Below are positions 16,060 through 24,390 of a DNA stretch of 64,000 nucleotides, piece by piece. Source of the DNA: Micromonospora ureilytica (GTDB lineage Bacteria; Actinomycetota; Actinomycetes; Mycobacteriales; Micromonosporaceae); NCBI RefSeq assembly GCF_015751765.1, contig NZ_JADOTX010000001.1, positions 3,100,001-3,164,000 of the forward strand. Reading direction: 5' to 3'. The position numbers and the translations under genes were made by a program. Each line of letters starts with the position of its first letter. Position 1 is the stretch's first letter. The notes under the pieces are model-generated. The model was given only the letters and a program-made list of their open reading frames with translations. It ran no database searches and was not told the origin of the DNA.

Positions 16060-17235
16060 TCAGTCGAGCGTGACCACCCAGCGAGCGCCCTCGCCCCGGG
16101 CGATCCGGTCGAACGCCGCGGGTGCCTCGTCCAGCGGAATCGTGCCGCTGACCAGCACCCGTAGATCCAGTGCGCCGTCGGCCAACTCGGCGGCCAGCAC
16201 CGGCACCTCCCGGTCCGGGTCGGACGAGCCGTACACCGAGGAGCGCAGCGTGCGCGCGGAGTGGAAGATGTCCAGCGCGCCGAGGCTGACCATGTCGTCC
16301 TTCGCGCCCATGCCGACCACTGTCACCGCTCCCCCACGCCGGGTGAGCCGCCAGGCGGCACGGATGGTGGCGGCCCGACCGACGCACTCGAAGGCGTGAT
16401 CGACACCCCGGCTCTCGGTGCGCGCCCGTACCTCCTTGGAGAGCCTGTCGTCGGAGAGCAGGAAGTCGGTCGCCCCGGCGGCGAGCGCCAGGTCCCGTTT
16501 CGCCTCCGCGACGTCGATGGCCAGGATCGTCGTGGCACCGGCCCGGCGGGCCGCGCTGAGCACGGCGAGCCCGACTCCACCGAGCCCGACGACCGCCACC
16601 GACTCGCCGGGCGCCACCAGGGCGGTGTTCCGGACCGCGCCGACGCCGGTGAGCACCGCGCAGCCGAGCAGCGCGGCCTGCTCGGGCGGCAGCCCGGCGG
16701 GGATCGGGATGACGGCACGCTCGGGGACCACCACCGCCTCGGCGAGCGCGCCGAGGCCGAGGGTCAGGTGCAGCGGGACTCCGTCGTCGGTCTCGCCACG
16801 CGGCACGGTCGGGGCCGTGGTGTCGGCGCAGAGCCACGGCTCCCCACGCCGGCACCACCAGCAGGACCGGCAGGCCGGCGCCCAGTTGAGCACCACCGGT
16901 GTGCCGACGGTCAGTTCGCTGCCCGGCCCGACCTCGGCCACCACTCCGGTCGCCTCGTGCCCGAGCACCAGCGGGAACCTCGCGGCGAGGGTGCCGTTGA
17001 CCATGGACAGGTCGGAGTGGCAGACACCGGCCGCCCTGATCGTCACCCGCACCTCGCCGGGGCCGGGCGCGGGCAGGCGTACCCGCTCGACCCGCAGTTC
17101 GGCACCGGACCCGCGCGCGACGAGCGCGCGAACGGTGACCGGCGCGGGCGCCGGCTCGGCGCCGCCGCCCGGCGCGGCCGGGAACAGCTCGGCGCGGCCC
17201 GCGGGCGCGGCCGGGGACAGCTCAGGGTCGGTCAT
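16060..17235 (-). CDS. Zinc-dependent alcohol dehydrogenase
   Basis: 391-residue medium-chain dehydrogenase/reductase. Catalytic zinc ligands lie in GVCHSD (Cys72) and GHEATG (His93, Glu94). Four structural-zinc cysteines lie at 122, 125, 128 and 136. The NAD(P) site is VVGLGGVGLAVLSAARRAG (about residue 210). The first 33 residues are an unusual Pro/Ala-rich extension. ATG at 17235 overlaps the aldehyde dehydrogenase stop as ATGA, so the two enzymes are coupled and should oxidise an alcohol to the acid in two steps. The operon lies behind a TetR-type operator at 18744-18762. Confidence 0.9.
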   Translation of the reverse strand: MTDPELSPAAPAGRAELFPAAPGGGAEPAPAPVTVRALVARGSGAELRVERVRLPAPGPGEVRVTIRAAGVCHSDLSMVNGTLAARFPLVLGHEATGVVAEVGPGSELTVGTPVVLNWAPACRSCWWCRRGEPWLCADTTAPTVPRGETDDGVPLHLTLGLGALAEAVVVPERAVIPIPAGLPPEQAALLGCAVLTGVGAVRNTALVAPGESVAVVGLGGVGLAVLSAARRAGATTILAIDVAEAKRDLALAAGATDFLLSDDRLSKEVRARTESRGVDHAFECVGRAATIRAAWRLTRRGGAVTVVGMGAKDDMVSLGALDIFHSARTLRSSVYGSSDPDREVPVLAAELADGALDLRVLVSGTIPLDEAPAAFDRIARGEGARWVVTLD

Positions 17236-18686
17236 CGCTGGATCGCCTTCAGTTCGCAGAACTCGGCCAACCCGTGCACGCCCAACTCCCGGCCCAGGCC
17301 GGACTGCTTGTAGCCGCCGAACGGGGCGAGCGGGTTGAACGGGGCACCGTTGATGTCGACAGCGCCGGTGCGCAACCGCCGGGCCACCGCGAGTGCCGCG
17401 TCGGTGTCGGCGGACCAGACCGCGCCGGCCAGCCCGTACTTCGAGTTGTTGGCGATGGCGACCGCCTCGTCGGTGTCGGCGAACGGGATGACGGCGAGCA
17501 CCGGACCGAAGACCTCCTCCTGGGCGAGCGCGCTGTCGGGGTGCACATCGGCGAAGACGGTAGGTGCGACGAAGTGCCCCCGGGCCGGCACCGGGGCGTC
17601 GGGCCCACCGGCGACCAGCCGGGCACCGTCGGTCAGGGCGCGGTCGATGTGGCCGCGTACCCGCTCGGCCTGAGCGGCGGAGACCAGCGGGCCGAGCCGG
17701 GTCGCCCTGTCGAAGGGGTCGCCGAGGCGGTAGCCGGCCACGGCCGTGGCGATGAGGTTGAGGGCTTCGTCGTACCGGTCGCGGTGCACAAGCATCCGCG
17801 TCCACGCGGTGCAGGTCTGCCCGGAGTTGAGCAGGGCGTTGCCGACGCCCACCTTGACGGCGGTGGCCAGGTCGGCGTCGGGGAGGATCACGTTCGCGGA
17901 CTTGCCGCCCAGCTCCAGCGCGACCCGGGCGATCCGGTCGGCGGCGAGCCGCATGATCCGCGCCCCGGTGGCGGTGGAGCCGGTGAACGAGACCAGGTCG
18001 ACGTCGGGGTGGCCGGCGAGAGCCTCGCCGACCACCGGCCCGGTGCCGGGGACCAGGTTGAGCACCCCCGGCGGCAGCCCGGCTTCGGTGACCGCGTCGA
18101 AGAGCAGGTACGCGGTCAACGGGGTCAGCTCGCTGGGCTTGAGCACCACCGTGCAGCCGGCGGCCAGGGCGGGCGCGAGCTTCGCCAGCACCTGGTGCAG
18201 CGGGTAGTTCCACGGGGTGATCGCGCCGACCACGCCGATCGGCTCGCGGACGACCAGGGAGTTGCCGATGCTCTCCTCGACCGGTGCGCGGGCGGCGAGC
18301 GCGACGTGGTCGCGCAGCACTGTCAACGGCAGCCCTACCTGCACCCGGGTGGCGAGCTTGAGCGGCGCGCCCAGCTCCACGGCGATGGTGCGGGCGACGT
18401 CGTCGGCGCGGGCGCTGAGCGCCGTGTGCAGCCGGTCGAGGTGGGCGGAGCGTTCGGCGGGAGTGGCGGCCGACCAGCCGGGAAACGCGGCGCGGGCCGC
18501 GGCCACGGCCCGATTCACGTCGGCCGGGGTGCCGGCGGGCACCTGCCCGGCCAGTTCCCCGGTGCTCGGGTTCTCCACGTCGATCAGATCCACGTCGGCG
18601 GGGGACGTCCACTTCCCACCGACGTGCAGGTGGCGCCGGAGGCGCAGGGAGTCGGGCAACTGCGACGGCGGGGCGGCGAGGTCCAT
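17232..18686 (-). CDS. Aldehyde dehydrogenase family protein
   Basis: 484-residue NAD(P)-dependent aldehyde dehydrogenase. ITPWNYPL (about residues 156-163) and FTGSTATG (about 234-241) form the cofactor site, the general base is Glu258 in ALELGGKS, and the nucleophile is Cys292 in NSGQTCTAWTRM. Full length. ATG at 18686 has GAAGGGA close upstream. First gene of the ALDH-ADH operon. The 19-bp palindrome 58 bp upstream is repeated before the acyl-CoA dehydrogenase on the other side of the TetR gene, so both sets are probably one regulon. Substrate unknown. Confidence 0.92.
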   Translation of the reverse strand: MDLAAPPSQLPDSLRLRRHLHVGGKWTSPADVDLIDVENPSTGELAGQVPAGTPADVNRAVAAARAAFPGWSAATPAERSAHLDRLHTALSARADDVARTIAVELGAPLKLATRVQVGLPLTVLRDHVALAARAPVEESIGNSLVVREPIGVVGAITPWNYPLHQVLAKLAPALAAGCTVVLKPSELTPLTAYLLFDAVTEAGLPPGVLNLVPGTGPVVGEALAGHPDVDLVSFTGSTATGARIMRLAADRIARVALELGGKSANVILPDADLATAVKVGVGNALLNSGQTCTAWTRMLVHRDRYDEALNLIATAVAGYRLGDPFDRATRLGPLVSAAQAERVRGHIDRALTDGARLVAGGPDAPVPARGHFVAPTVFADVHPDSALAQEEVFGPVLAVIPFADTDEAVAIANNSKYGLAGAVWSADTDAALAVARRLRTGAVDINGAPFNPLAPFGGYKQSGLGRELGVHGLAEFCELKAIQR

Positions 18687-18743
18687 GTCATCCCTTCGAG
18701 GGCGGGCGATGGGCGATGGCGACGGGGGTCGCGACGGGCGATG

Positions 18744-18762
18744 AAACTAGCGCTGGGAGTTT
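18744..18762. promoter_or_regulatory. TetR operator, copy A (before ALDH-ADH)
   Basis: AAACTAGCGCTGGGAGTTT: inverted AAACT/AGTTT arms with a 9-base spacer, between the end of the TetR gene and the start of the ALDH gene. On the opposite strand the site at 19548-19566 matches it at 16 of 19 positions. Confidence 0.8.
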
Positions 18763-18767
18763 GGACG

Positions 18768-19427
18768 CTACCCGTTGGGCCGGGCGGACTCCACCGTGTC
18801 GTCGACGGTGCGGGCGTACTCGGCGGCCAGACCGTGCAGCAGGGCGTCCAGGCCGAGCGCGAAGGCGCCCTCGTCCACGCTCTGCTGGTGCTCGGCGAGC
18901 CGGTGCGCCTGGCGCAGGTGGGGGTAGTGCGCCGCGTACAGCTCCGGGTCCTCGACGAACCCGCGGGCGAACGAGCCGAGCGCCGACCCGGCCACGAAGT
19001 AACGCAGCGCCGCGCCGATGTGGGTGGCGCGGGCCGGCGGCCAGCCGGCCCGGACCAGGCCGCCGTAGACCGCGTCGGCCATGGCGAGGGCGGCCGGTCG
19101 ACGACCCGGCCCCTGCGCCAGGTACGGCACGATGTTCGGGTGCGCGGTGAGCGCCCGCCGGTACGACCATGCCCAGTCCCGCAGCGCGGTGACCCAGTCC
19201 CGGCTGGCGAAGCCGCCGGTGTCGACGGCACCGGTGACCGTGTCGGCCACCGCGTCGAGGATCTCGTCCTTGGTGGCGAAGTGGTTGTAGAGCGAGGGAC
19301 CCTGCACGCCGAGCGCGGCGGCGAGTCGGCGGGTGGAGAGCGCACCGAGCCCGTCGGCGTCGATCAGCGCGAGTGCCGTCTCGACGATCCGGTCGCGGGT
19401 GAGCAGAGGTCGTCGAGGTCGGGGCAT
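18768..19427 (-). CDS. TetR family regulator of the ALDH-ADH / acyl-CoA dehydrogenase set
   Basis: 219 residues. The helix-turn-helix lies at about residues 27-52 (LSTRRLAAALGVQGPSLYNHFATKDE) and the C-terminal domain is of the TetR_C (tetracycline repressor-like) type with GPGRRPAALAMADAVYGGLV. It lies between the ALDH-ADH operon (same strand) and the acyl-CoA dehydrogenase (divergent), each preceded by the same operator. It should sense the substrate or its acyl-CoA. ATG at 19427 gives the usual short basic N-terminus. Confidence 0.9.
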   Translation of the reverse strand: MPRPRRPLLTRDRIVETALALIDADGLGALSTRRLAAALGVQGPSLYNHFATKDEILDAVADTVTGAVDTGGFASRDWVTALRDWAWSYRRALTAHPNIVPYLAQGPGRRPAALAMADAVYGGLVRAGWPPARATHIGAALRYFVAGSALGSFARGFVEDPELYAAHYPHLRQAHRLAEHQQSVDEGAFALGLDALLHGLAAEYARTVDDTVESARPNG

Positions 19428-19547
19428 GTCAGAGCTCCTCGGTCTGCGGTGTCCCTCCCCGTGGGAACCACCTGTTCACGCACCCTATCCGGGGCCGTCT
19501 CCGCGCAGGCGTCACCACGTCGACCGGGAAGGGGTCTGGACGAAGGA

Positions 19548-19566
19548 AAACTTACACCGCTAGTTT
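19548..19566. promoter_or_regulatory. TetR operator, copy B (TetR / acyl-CoA dehydrogenase)
   Basis: AAACTTACACCGCTAGTTT, AAACT/AGTTT arms with a 9-base spacer; its reverse complement AAACTAGCGGTGTAAGTTT matches copy A. It lies 57 bp before the acyl-CoA dehydrogenase start and 121 bp before the divergent TetR start, so it can control both. Confidence 0.8.
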
Positions 19567-19622
19567 AGGAGAGACCGCTGCGGCCCGCAGCGGCGCACCG
19601 CCACGTCGACCGAGGGGGAACC

Positions 19623-20795
19623 GTGGACTTCGCACTGTCCGACGAGGAACGAGCCGTCCGAGACACCGTGCGCGCGTTCATAACCCGCGAGGTGATGCCC
19701 CTGGAAGCGGAGGTGCTCCGCCGGGAACGGGCGCACCAGCCGGGCCTCGACCACTCCGAGGTGCGCGAACTGCAACTCAAGGCGCGCAAGTTCGGCTTCT
19801 GGGGCCTGGCCACCCCGGAAGAGTACGGCGGGATGAACCTGCCAGCCGTACTCCAGTCGTTGATCTGGACCGAACTGGGCCGCACGTTCGTCCCCTTCCG
19901 CTTCGGTGGCGAGGCGGACAACATCCTGTTCCACGCCACCGAGGAGCAGAAGCGGGAGTTCCTCGTCCCGACCATCGAGGGCGAGCGACGCTCCTGCTTC
20001 GCGATCACCGAACCGGGCGCCGGATCGGACGCGGCCAACATCCGGCTGTCCGCCCGCCGGGACGGCGACGACTGGATCCTCGACGGTGAGAAGACCTTCA
20101 TCACCGGCGGTCACGACGCCGACTTCGCCATCGTGGTCGCGGTGACCGACCGGGAGAAGGGCGCCCGCAACGGCGGCGCCACCGCGTTCCTGGTGGACCG
20201 GTCGATGGGCTGGCGTTCGGAGTTCATCCAGACGATGGGCGAGGGCGGGCCCGCCTCGCTCATCTTCGACGGCGTACGCGTGCCGCACCGCAACATCCTC
20301 GGTGAGATCGGGCAGGGCTTCACGCTCGGCATGGAGTGGATCGGCAAGGGCCGCTACACCATCCCGTCGCACGCCATCGGCATCGCCGAGCGGGTGTTGC
20401 AGATGGCCATCGAGTACGCCAACACCCGGGAGACCTTCGGCGCGAAGATCGGCACCAACCAGGCCATCCAGTGGATGATCGCCGACTCGGAGACGGAGCT
20501 GGAGGCGGCCCGGTGGCTGGTGCTGCGCTCCGCGTGGACTGTCGACGCGGGCCTGGACCCCCGGCACGCCTCGTCGATGGGCAAGCTCTACGGCGCCGGC
20601 ATGGTCAACCGCGTGGTCGACCGGGTGCTCCAGATCCACGGCGGCATGGGCTACACCCGAGAGCTGCCGATCGAACGCTGGTACCGGCAGGTCCGGCTCT
20701 ACCGGATCTTCGAGGGCACCGACGAGATGCAGCGGCTGATCATCTCGCGGGACCTGCTGCGCGGCTACACGAAGATCGGCGGCCACCTGGCCTGA
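19623..20795 (+). CDS. Acyl-CoA dehydrogenase family protein
   Basis: 390-residue FAD enzyme introducing a 2,3 double bond into an acyl-CoA. The three domains are complete: helical N-terminus MDFALSDEERAVRDTVRAF, FAD-contacting CFAITEPGAGSDAANI (about residue 125), the EKTFITGG segment, and the C-terminal helical domain with IHGGMGYTRELPIERWYR and FEGTDEMQR, whose glutamate is at the usual position. GTG at 19623 has GAGGGGG six bases upstream. It is single, divergent from the TetR gene and behind operator B, linking it to the ALDH-ADH operon. Together they may degrade an alcohol-derived acid. Confidence 0.93.
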   Translation: MDFALSDEERAVRDTVRAFITREVMPLEAEVLRRERAHQPGLDHSEVRELQLKARKFGFWGLATPEEYGGMNLPAVLQSLIWTELGRTFVPFRFGGEADNILFHATEEQKREFLVPTIEGERRSCFAITEPGAGSDAANIRLSARRDGDDWILDGEKTFITGGHDADFAIVVAVTDREKGARNGGATAFLVDRSMGWRSEFIQTMGEGGPASLIFDGVRVPHRNILGEIGQGFTLGMEWIGKGRYTIPSHAIGIAERVLQMAIEYANTRETFGAKIGTNQAIQWMIADSETELEAARWLVLRSAWTVDAGLDPRHASSMGKLYGAGMVNRVVDRVLQIHGGMGYTRELPIERWYRQVRLYRIFEGTDEMQRLIISRDLLRGYTKIGGHLA

Positions 20796-20823
20796 ACCCA
20801 GGTGTCCGTCTCCTGACCTGACC

Positions 20824-20857
20824 GGCCGGCCGTGCCCCGCGACGGGCGCGGCCGGCC
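20824..20857. terminator. Hairpin between convergent genes
   Basis: GGCCGGCCGTGCCC and GGGCGCGGCCGGCC form a 14-bp stem with one mismatch and a 6-base loop. It reaches into the stop codon of the aminotransferase gene and should end transcription from both sides. Confidence 0.65.
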
Positions 20858-21894
20858 TATCCGGTCAACGCGGTCAGCGCGGCGTCCACGTCGGCCTCGG
20901 TGGAGTAGATGTGGAACGAGGCTCGGACCCGTCCGGCGCGCACCGCCGCCCGGATGCCGGCCGCCGCGAGGCGCTGCTCCGCGTCGGGCACGTCCACGCT
21001 GACGATGGCGCTCTCCCCCGGTGGCCGGCCCAGCCCGGTCAGGAACCGGTTGGCCAGCGCCACGTTGTGCGCCCCGATCGCCGGCACGCCGATCTCGGCG
21101 ACCACCTCCAGGGCGGGCGCCGCGCCAACCCAGCTGAACCAGGCCGGTGAGATGTCGAACCGGCGGGCGTCGTCGGCCAACCGCAGTGGCGGGCCGTAGT
21201 ACGAGGCGTGCGGGTCGCCGCCCGCGTACCAGCCGGCCGCGTCGGGGCGCAGCCGCTCGCGCAACGCGGGGGCCAGATAGGCGTACCCGGTCCCACGCGG
21301 ATTCATCAGCCACTTGTAGCCGCCCACCGCCACCGCGTCGGCCTGGCTGCCGTCGAACGGCAGCCAGCCGCACGCCTGGGTCGCGTCGACCACCACCAGC
21401 GCGTCGTGCGCACGGGCCGCGGCCACGATCTCGTCGTACGCCGCGACCGCCCCGTCGGCCGACTGCACCAGGCTGAACGCGACCAGGTCGGTGTCGGCGT
21501 CGATGGCGTCGACCAGCGACTCCAGCGGCACCGTGCGGACCGTGACGCCCCGCTCCTCCTGGACCAGCCAGGGGAAAAGATTCGAGGTGAACTCGACCTC
21601 GGGGACCACCACCGTGGCACCGGCCGGCAGCGCCGCCGCGACCGGCGCGAGGAGCTGGGAGACGGCCGCGCCGACCGCCACGTCACCGACCGGCACCCCG
21701 ATCAGGCCGGCGAGGGCGGCACGAGCCCGATGCGTCGACTCGCCCCAGCCCTCCCACGACGTACGGCCGACCCGCCACGCGCCCAGGGCCTCCTGTAGTG
21801 CCGTCCACGCCGGCTCCGGCGGCAACCCGTAGCTGGCCGTGTTCAACCAGCCCGGCTCCGGCTGCCACAGCTTCTGCGCCTGCTCGATCTCCAT
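20857..21894 (-). CDS. Class V aminotransferase (isopenicillin N epimerase-like)
   Basis: 345-residue PLP enzyme. The N-terminus LNTASYGLPP is the class V pattern; the PLP-contacting VVDATQACGWLPFD is at about residue 175 and the Schiff-base lysine is in AVGGYKWLMNPRGTGY (about residue 197). The fold is that of cysteine desulfurase-like and isopenicillin N epimerase-like proteins; no active-site cysteine loop of true desulfurases was identified, so sulfur donation is unlikely. ATG at 21894 has GAGGG close by; GTG 21921 is an alternative. Its substrate is unknown. It stands alone, closed by hairpins on both sides. Confidence 0.85.
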   Translation of the reverse strand: MEIEQAQKLWQPEPGWLNTASYGLPPEPAWTALQEALGAWRVGRTSWEGWGESTHRARAALAGLIGVPVGDVAVGAAVSQLLAPVAAALPAGATVVVPEVEFTSNLFPWLVQEERGVTVRTVPLESLVDAIDADTDLVAFSLVQSADGAVAAYDEIVAAARAHDALVVVDATQACGWLPFDGSQADAVAVGGYKWLMNPRGTGYAYLAPALRERLRPDAAGWYAGGDPHASYYGPPLRLADDARRFDISPAWFSWVGAAPALEVVAEIGVPAIGAHNVALANRFLTGLGRPPGESAIVSVDVPDAEQRLAAAGIRAAVRAGRVRASFHIYSTEADVDAALTALTG

Positions 21895-21999
21895 GCCCTC
21901 GACGCTAGGCGGCGTGGCCACGAACGGGCACGACCAATCGGCGACCGGTGGCGCGCTCCCGGGGCTCCGAGCCGCGTCAGCAGGGCATTAGTCCCTGAA

Positions 22000-22047
22000 G
22001 AGCGTGATGACTGTGAGACATCACAATGACTCACAGTCATCACGCTC
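22000..22047. repeat. Perfect 18-bp inverted repeat, probable terminator of the FUSC gene
   Basis: GAGCGTGATGACTGTGAG (22000-22017) and its exact complement (22030-22047) flank a 12-base loop. It lies 49 bp after the stop of the FUSC gene and about 105 bp before the aminotransferase start on the same strand. The AT content is higher than in other local hairpins. A terminator is most likely; a repeat element is possible. Confidence 0.65.
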
Positions 22048-22096
22048 ACGAGCACCCGGCCGGGCCGGGTGCCGTTGCTCAGCGAGCAGGGGCAGC

Positions 22097-24325
22097 TCAC
22101 AGTCCGTCGATGGTCGGCCCACCGACAGCGGGCGGGTGGATCCGGGCGAGGCTGTCGGCGAGGCCGGCGAGCCACCTGTCGACCTCCACCAGGTGCCGGA
22201 CCGACTGACTGTCGGCCCCGCCGAGGAGCGGACGGATCCGGTCCAGCTGGTCGACGCAGGTGGTCGAGACCGGCGCCCGGTCCGATGTCCGGCCGTGGGC
22301 GACCTCGTCGGCGAGGGTGTCGTACGCCGATCGCAGGCGCCCGGCCGACTCCCGCAGCAGCGCCGCGGCCTCGGGCCAACCGGCGAGGCTGCCGGGCGGG
22401 TTGCGCCGCAGCAGCGACTCCGCGCCGGGCACGACATGGTGCCCGGCGCTCAGGACGGCATCCCAGTTCACCTGCTGACGGTGCGGGTCGTGCCGCTCCG
22501 AGTGGTACTGGCAGTAGGACGAGTCGATCAGGACCATCCGGCGACGAAGCCTGCTCAGGGCGCGGTCGGGTGGCGGAGCAGCGCCGAGCAGCGCCTGGAC
22601 CGTCTGTTCGACAGCGTCCGCGCTGGCCGCCAGGTAGCGGGTGCCGTTGTGCCGCAGGTCGTGGCCCGCGCCGCGCGGCCACATCGCCACACCGGCGAGC
22701 ACGCCGATCACCGCGCCGAGCAGCACGTCGACGAGGCGAGCCTCGGCGAGCCGCCACCCTTCCGGGCTGAGCTGGGCGAAGACGACAGTCAGCAGCACTG
22801 TGAACAGCGCCTGCTGCCACACCGGACCCAGCAGGCGGCCAACGCCGAAGGCCAGCAGCAGGGTGATCGGCAGAACGATGGCGTACACGATCGGCTCGTC
22901 GACGACCAGCATCACCCCGCCGCTGACGACCGCACCGACGATCGTGCCCAGCACGGCGGGCCGCAGCGCGGTGCGGGTGTCGGCGGCCGAGGTCCGCAAC
23001 ACCGTGAGGGTGGCCAGCAGCACCCAGAAGCCGTGGGTCAGCTGCAACACTCCGGCGGCCACCCGGGCGATGGCGAGCGCCACGGCCAGCCGCAGCGAGC
23101 TGTGCAGGTGGGCCGAGCGCGGCGCCAGGTGGGAGCGGAACTGCCACCAGTACAGCGTCCACGGGCTGTGCCGGGCGTACTCGAACAGCCCGGAGGAGGC
23201 GTCGCCGCCGTCGAGCCGCGCCCCGGTGGCCACCCGGCAACCGACGGCGAAGACCCGCACCTGGTCCGCGAGGGCCAGCGCCGTCGCGTCCCGACACAAC
23301 CGGGGTACGTCCGGCCTGTCGCGGACGTTGCCCGTTCCCACGGGGTACGCCGCCTCGGCTCGTCCGACCGCCACGTCCAGGTCGGCGGGGTCCGCCGCCG
23401 TCGCACCCGGCAACAGGCTCCGGCCGGCGGCGCGGGTCGTGTCCGCGCACGAGCGCAGCAGACGCCCCGCCGCCAGGTCCGGGATCGGCTCCGGCGGGGC
23501 GTCCGCCGCCAGCCGGTCGGCCTCGGCGAGCACCTCCCGCAACGCGGCCGCGCAGATCCGCAACGCCCGGTCCTGAGCGCCCGCCGCGGTGGGCGCCCAC
23601 GCCGGAGGGCTGCGGCTCAGCTCGATCGCCGCCACCGCGTCGTACGCCCGCTCGCGCCGCGCGTCCCGATCACCCGCGGCGACGGGCGGGTCGGTCAACC
23701 GCTCGGCGGCGGCGTCGAGGAAGGAGGCGACGCCGTCCGCCGCCGCGGCGAGGCGCTGCCGGTAGGAGACCGGCACCGGGTCGGGCCAGAGGAACACCTC
23801 GGCCGCGGCGAGCAGCACGACGGCGAGCGTCACCCCACCGAGTCGCTCCGGCAGGGCGCCCGGCTGGTACGGCGGGAACGACGCCAGGATGTAGAAGAGT
23901 TGGAACGCGCTCGCCAAACCCACCAGGCGCGGGTTGCCGACTCCGGCGAACGCCACGACGAACCCGACGACCAGCATGCCGCCGGCGGCCGCCCACGTGC
24001 TCCACGCCAGGAGCGAGCCCACCGCGATCAGCGCCCACACCGCCGGCAGCGACAGCAGAAGGATCCGCGCCCGCTGCGGCGCCGGACCGGGCAACTGCGC
24101 GAACGACCCGGCGGCGATGGTGCCGAACAACCCGTACGTGGCGAGCGTCGAGCTGCCCACGCCGTACCGGCAGCCGTAGAAGACGACGGACGCGACGAGC
24201 GTGAGTCGTGCCGCGCGTCGCAGGATGGCGTCACCCGGGTCACGGCGGCGAAGCCGGCCAAGGAGGCTGGTTCCGAGCACGACCGCTCCCCCGGTTCGTC
24301 GCAGCACCCCTCCCCGGCCCACCAT
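22097..24325 (-). CDS. FUSC family membrane protein
   Basis: 742 residues with two blocks of about six membrane helices (residues 40-165 and 425-560) separated by a long cytoplasmic helical region, the layout of fusaric acid resistance and aromatic acid efflux proteins. The second block contains HGFWVLLATLTVLRTSAADT, the FUSC signature. Probably exports aromatic acids or other amphiphiles; substrate unknown. ATG at 24325 is used, and other starts nearby are possible because the first 40 residues are Gly/Arg-rich. It follows the FAD oxidoreductase by 65 bp on the same strand, so co-transcription is possible. Confidence 0.88.
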   Translation of the reverse strand: MVGRGGVLRRTGGAVVLGTSLLGRLRRRDPGDAILRRAARLTLVASVVFYGCRYGVGSSTLATYGLFGTIAAGSFAQLPGPAPQRARILLLSLPAVWALIAVGSLLAWSTWAAAGGMLVVGFVVAFAGVGNPRLVGLASAFQLFYILASFPPYQPGALPERLGGVTLAVVLLAAAEVFLWPDPVPVSYRQRLAAAADGVASFLDAAAERLTDPPVAAGDRDARRERAYDAVAAIELSRSPPAWAPTAAGAQDRALRICAAALREVLAEADRLAADAPPEPIPDLAAGRLLRSCADTTRAAGRSLLPGATAADPADLDVAVGRAEAAYPVGTGNVRDRPDVPRLCRDATALALADQVRVFAVGCRVATGARLDGGDASSGLFEYARHSPWTLYWWQFRSHLAPRSAHLHSSLRLAVALAIARVAAGVLQLTHGFWVLLATLTVLRTSAADTRTALRPAVLGTIVGAVVSGGVMLVVDEPIVYAIVLPITLLLAFGVGRLLGPVWQQALFTVLLTVVFAQLSPEGWRLAEARLVDVLLGAVIGVLAGVAMWPRGAGHDLRHNGTRYLAASADAVEQTVQALLGAAPPPDRALSRLRRRMVLIDSSYCQYHSERHDPHRQQVNWDAVLSAGHHVVPGAESLLRRNPPGSLAGWPEAAALLRESAGRLRSAYDTLADEVAHGRTSDRAPVSTTCVDQLDRIRPLLGGADSQSVRHLVEVDRWLAGLADSLARIHPPAVGGPTIDGL

Positions 24326-24390
24326 TCTCCACCGCGCCCCGCCACGGGCGGCGGGTTTGCCGACGAATCACCGCCACGAGCGGACCAGCA

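Noticed and set aside
17236..18612. Fusion of the alcohol dehydrogenase to a long upstream segment
   Set aside because: The upstream part is the aldehyde dehydrogenase gene read in another frame; the ATGA overlap at 17232-17235 marks the true start.
21843..23600. Second minus-strand frame over the FUSC gene
   Set aside because: Arg/Gly/Ala-rich shadow of the FUSC gene in another frame without any motif.
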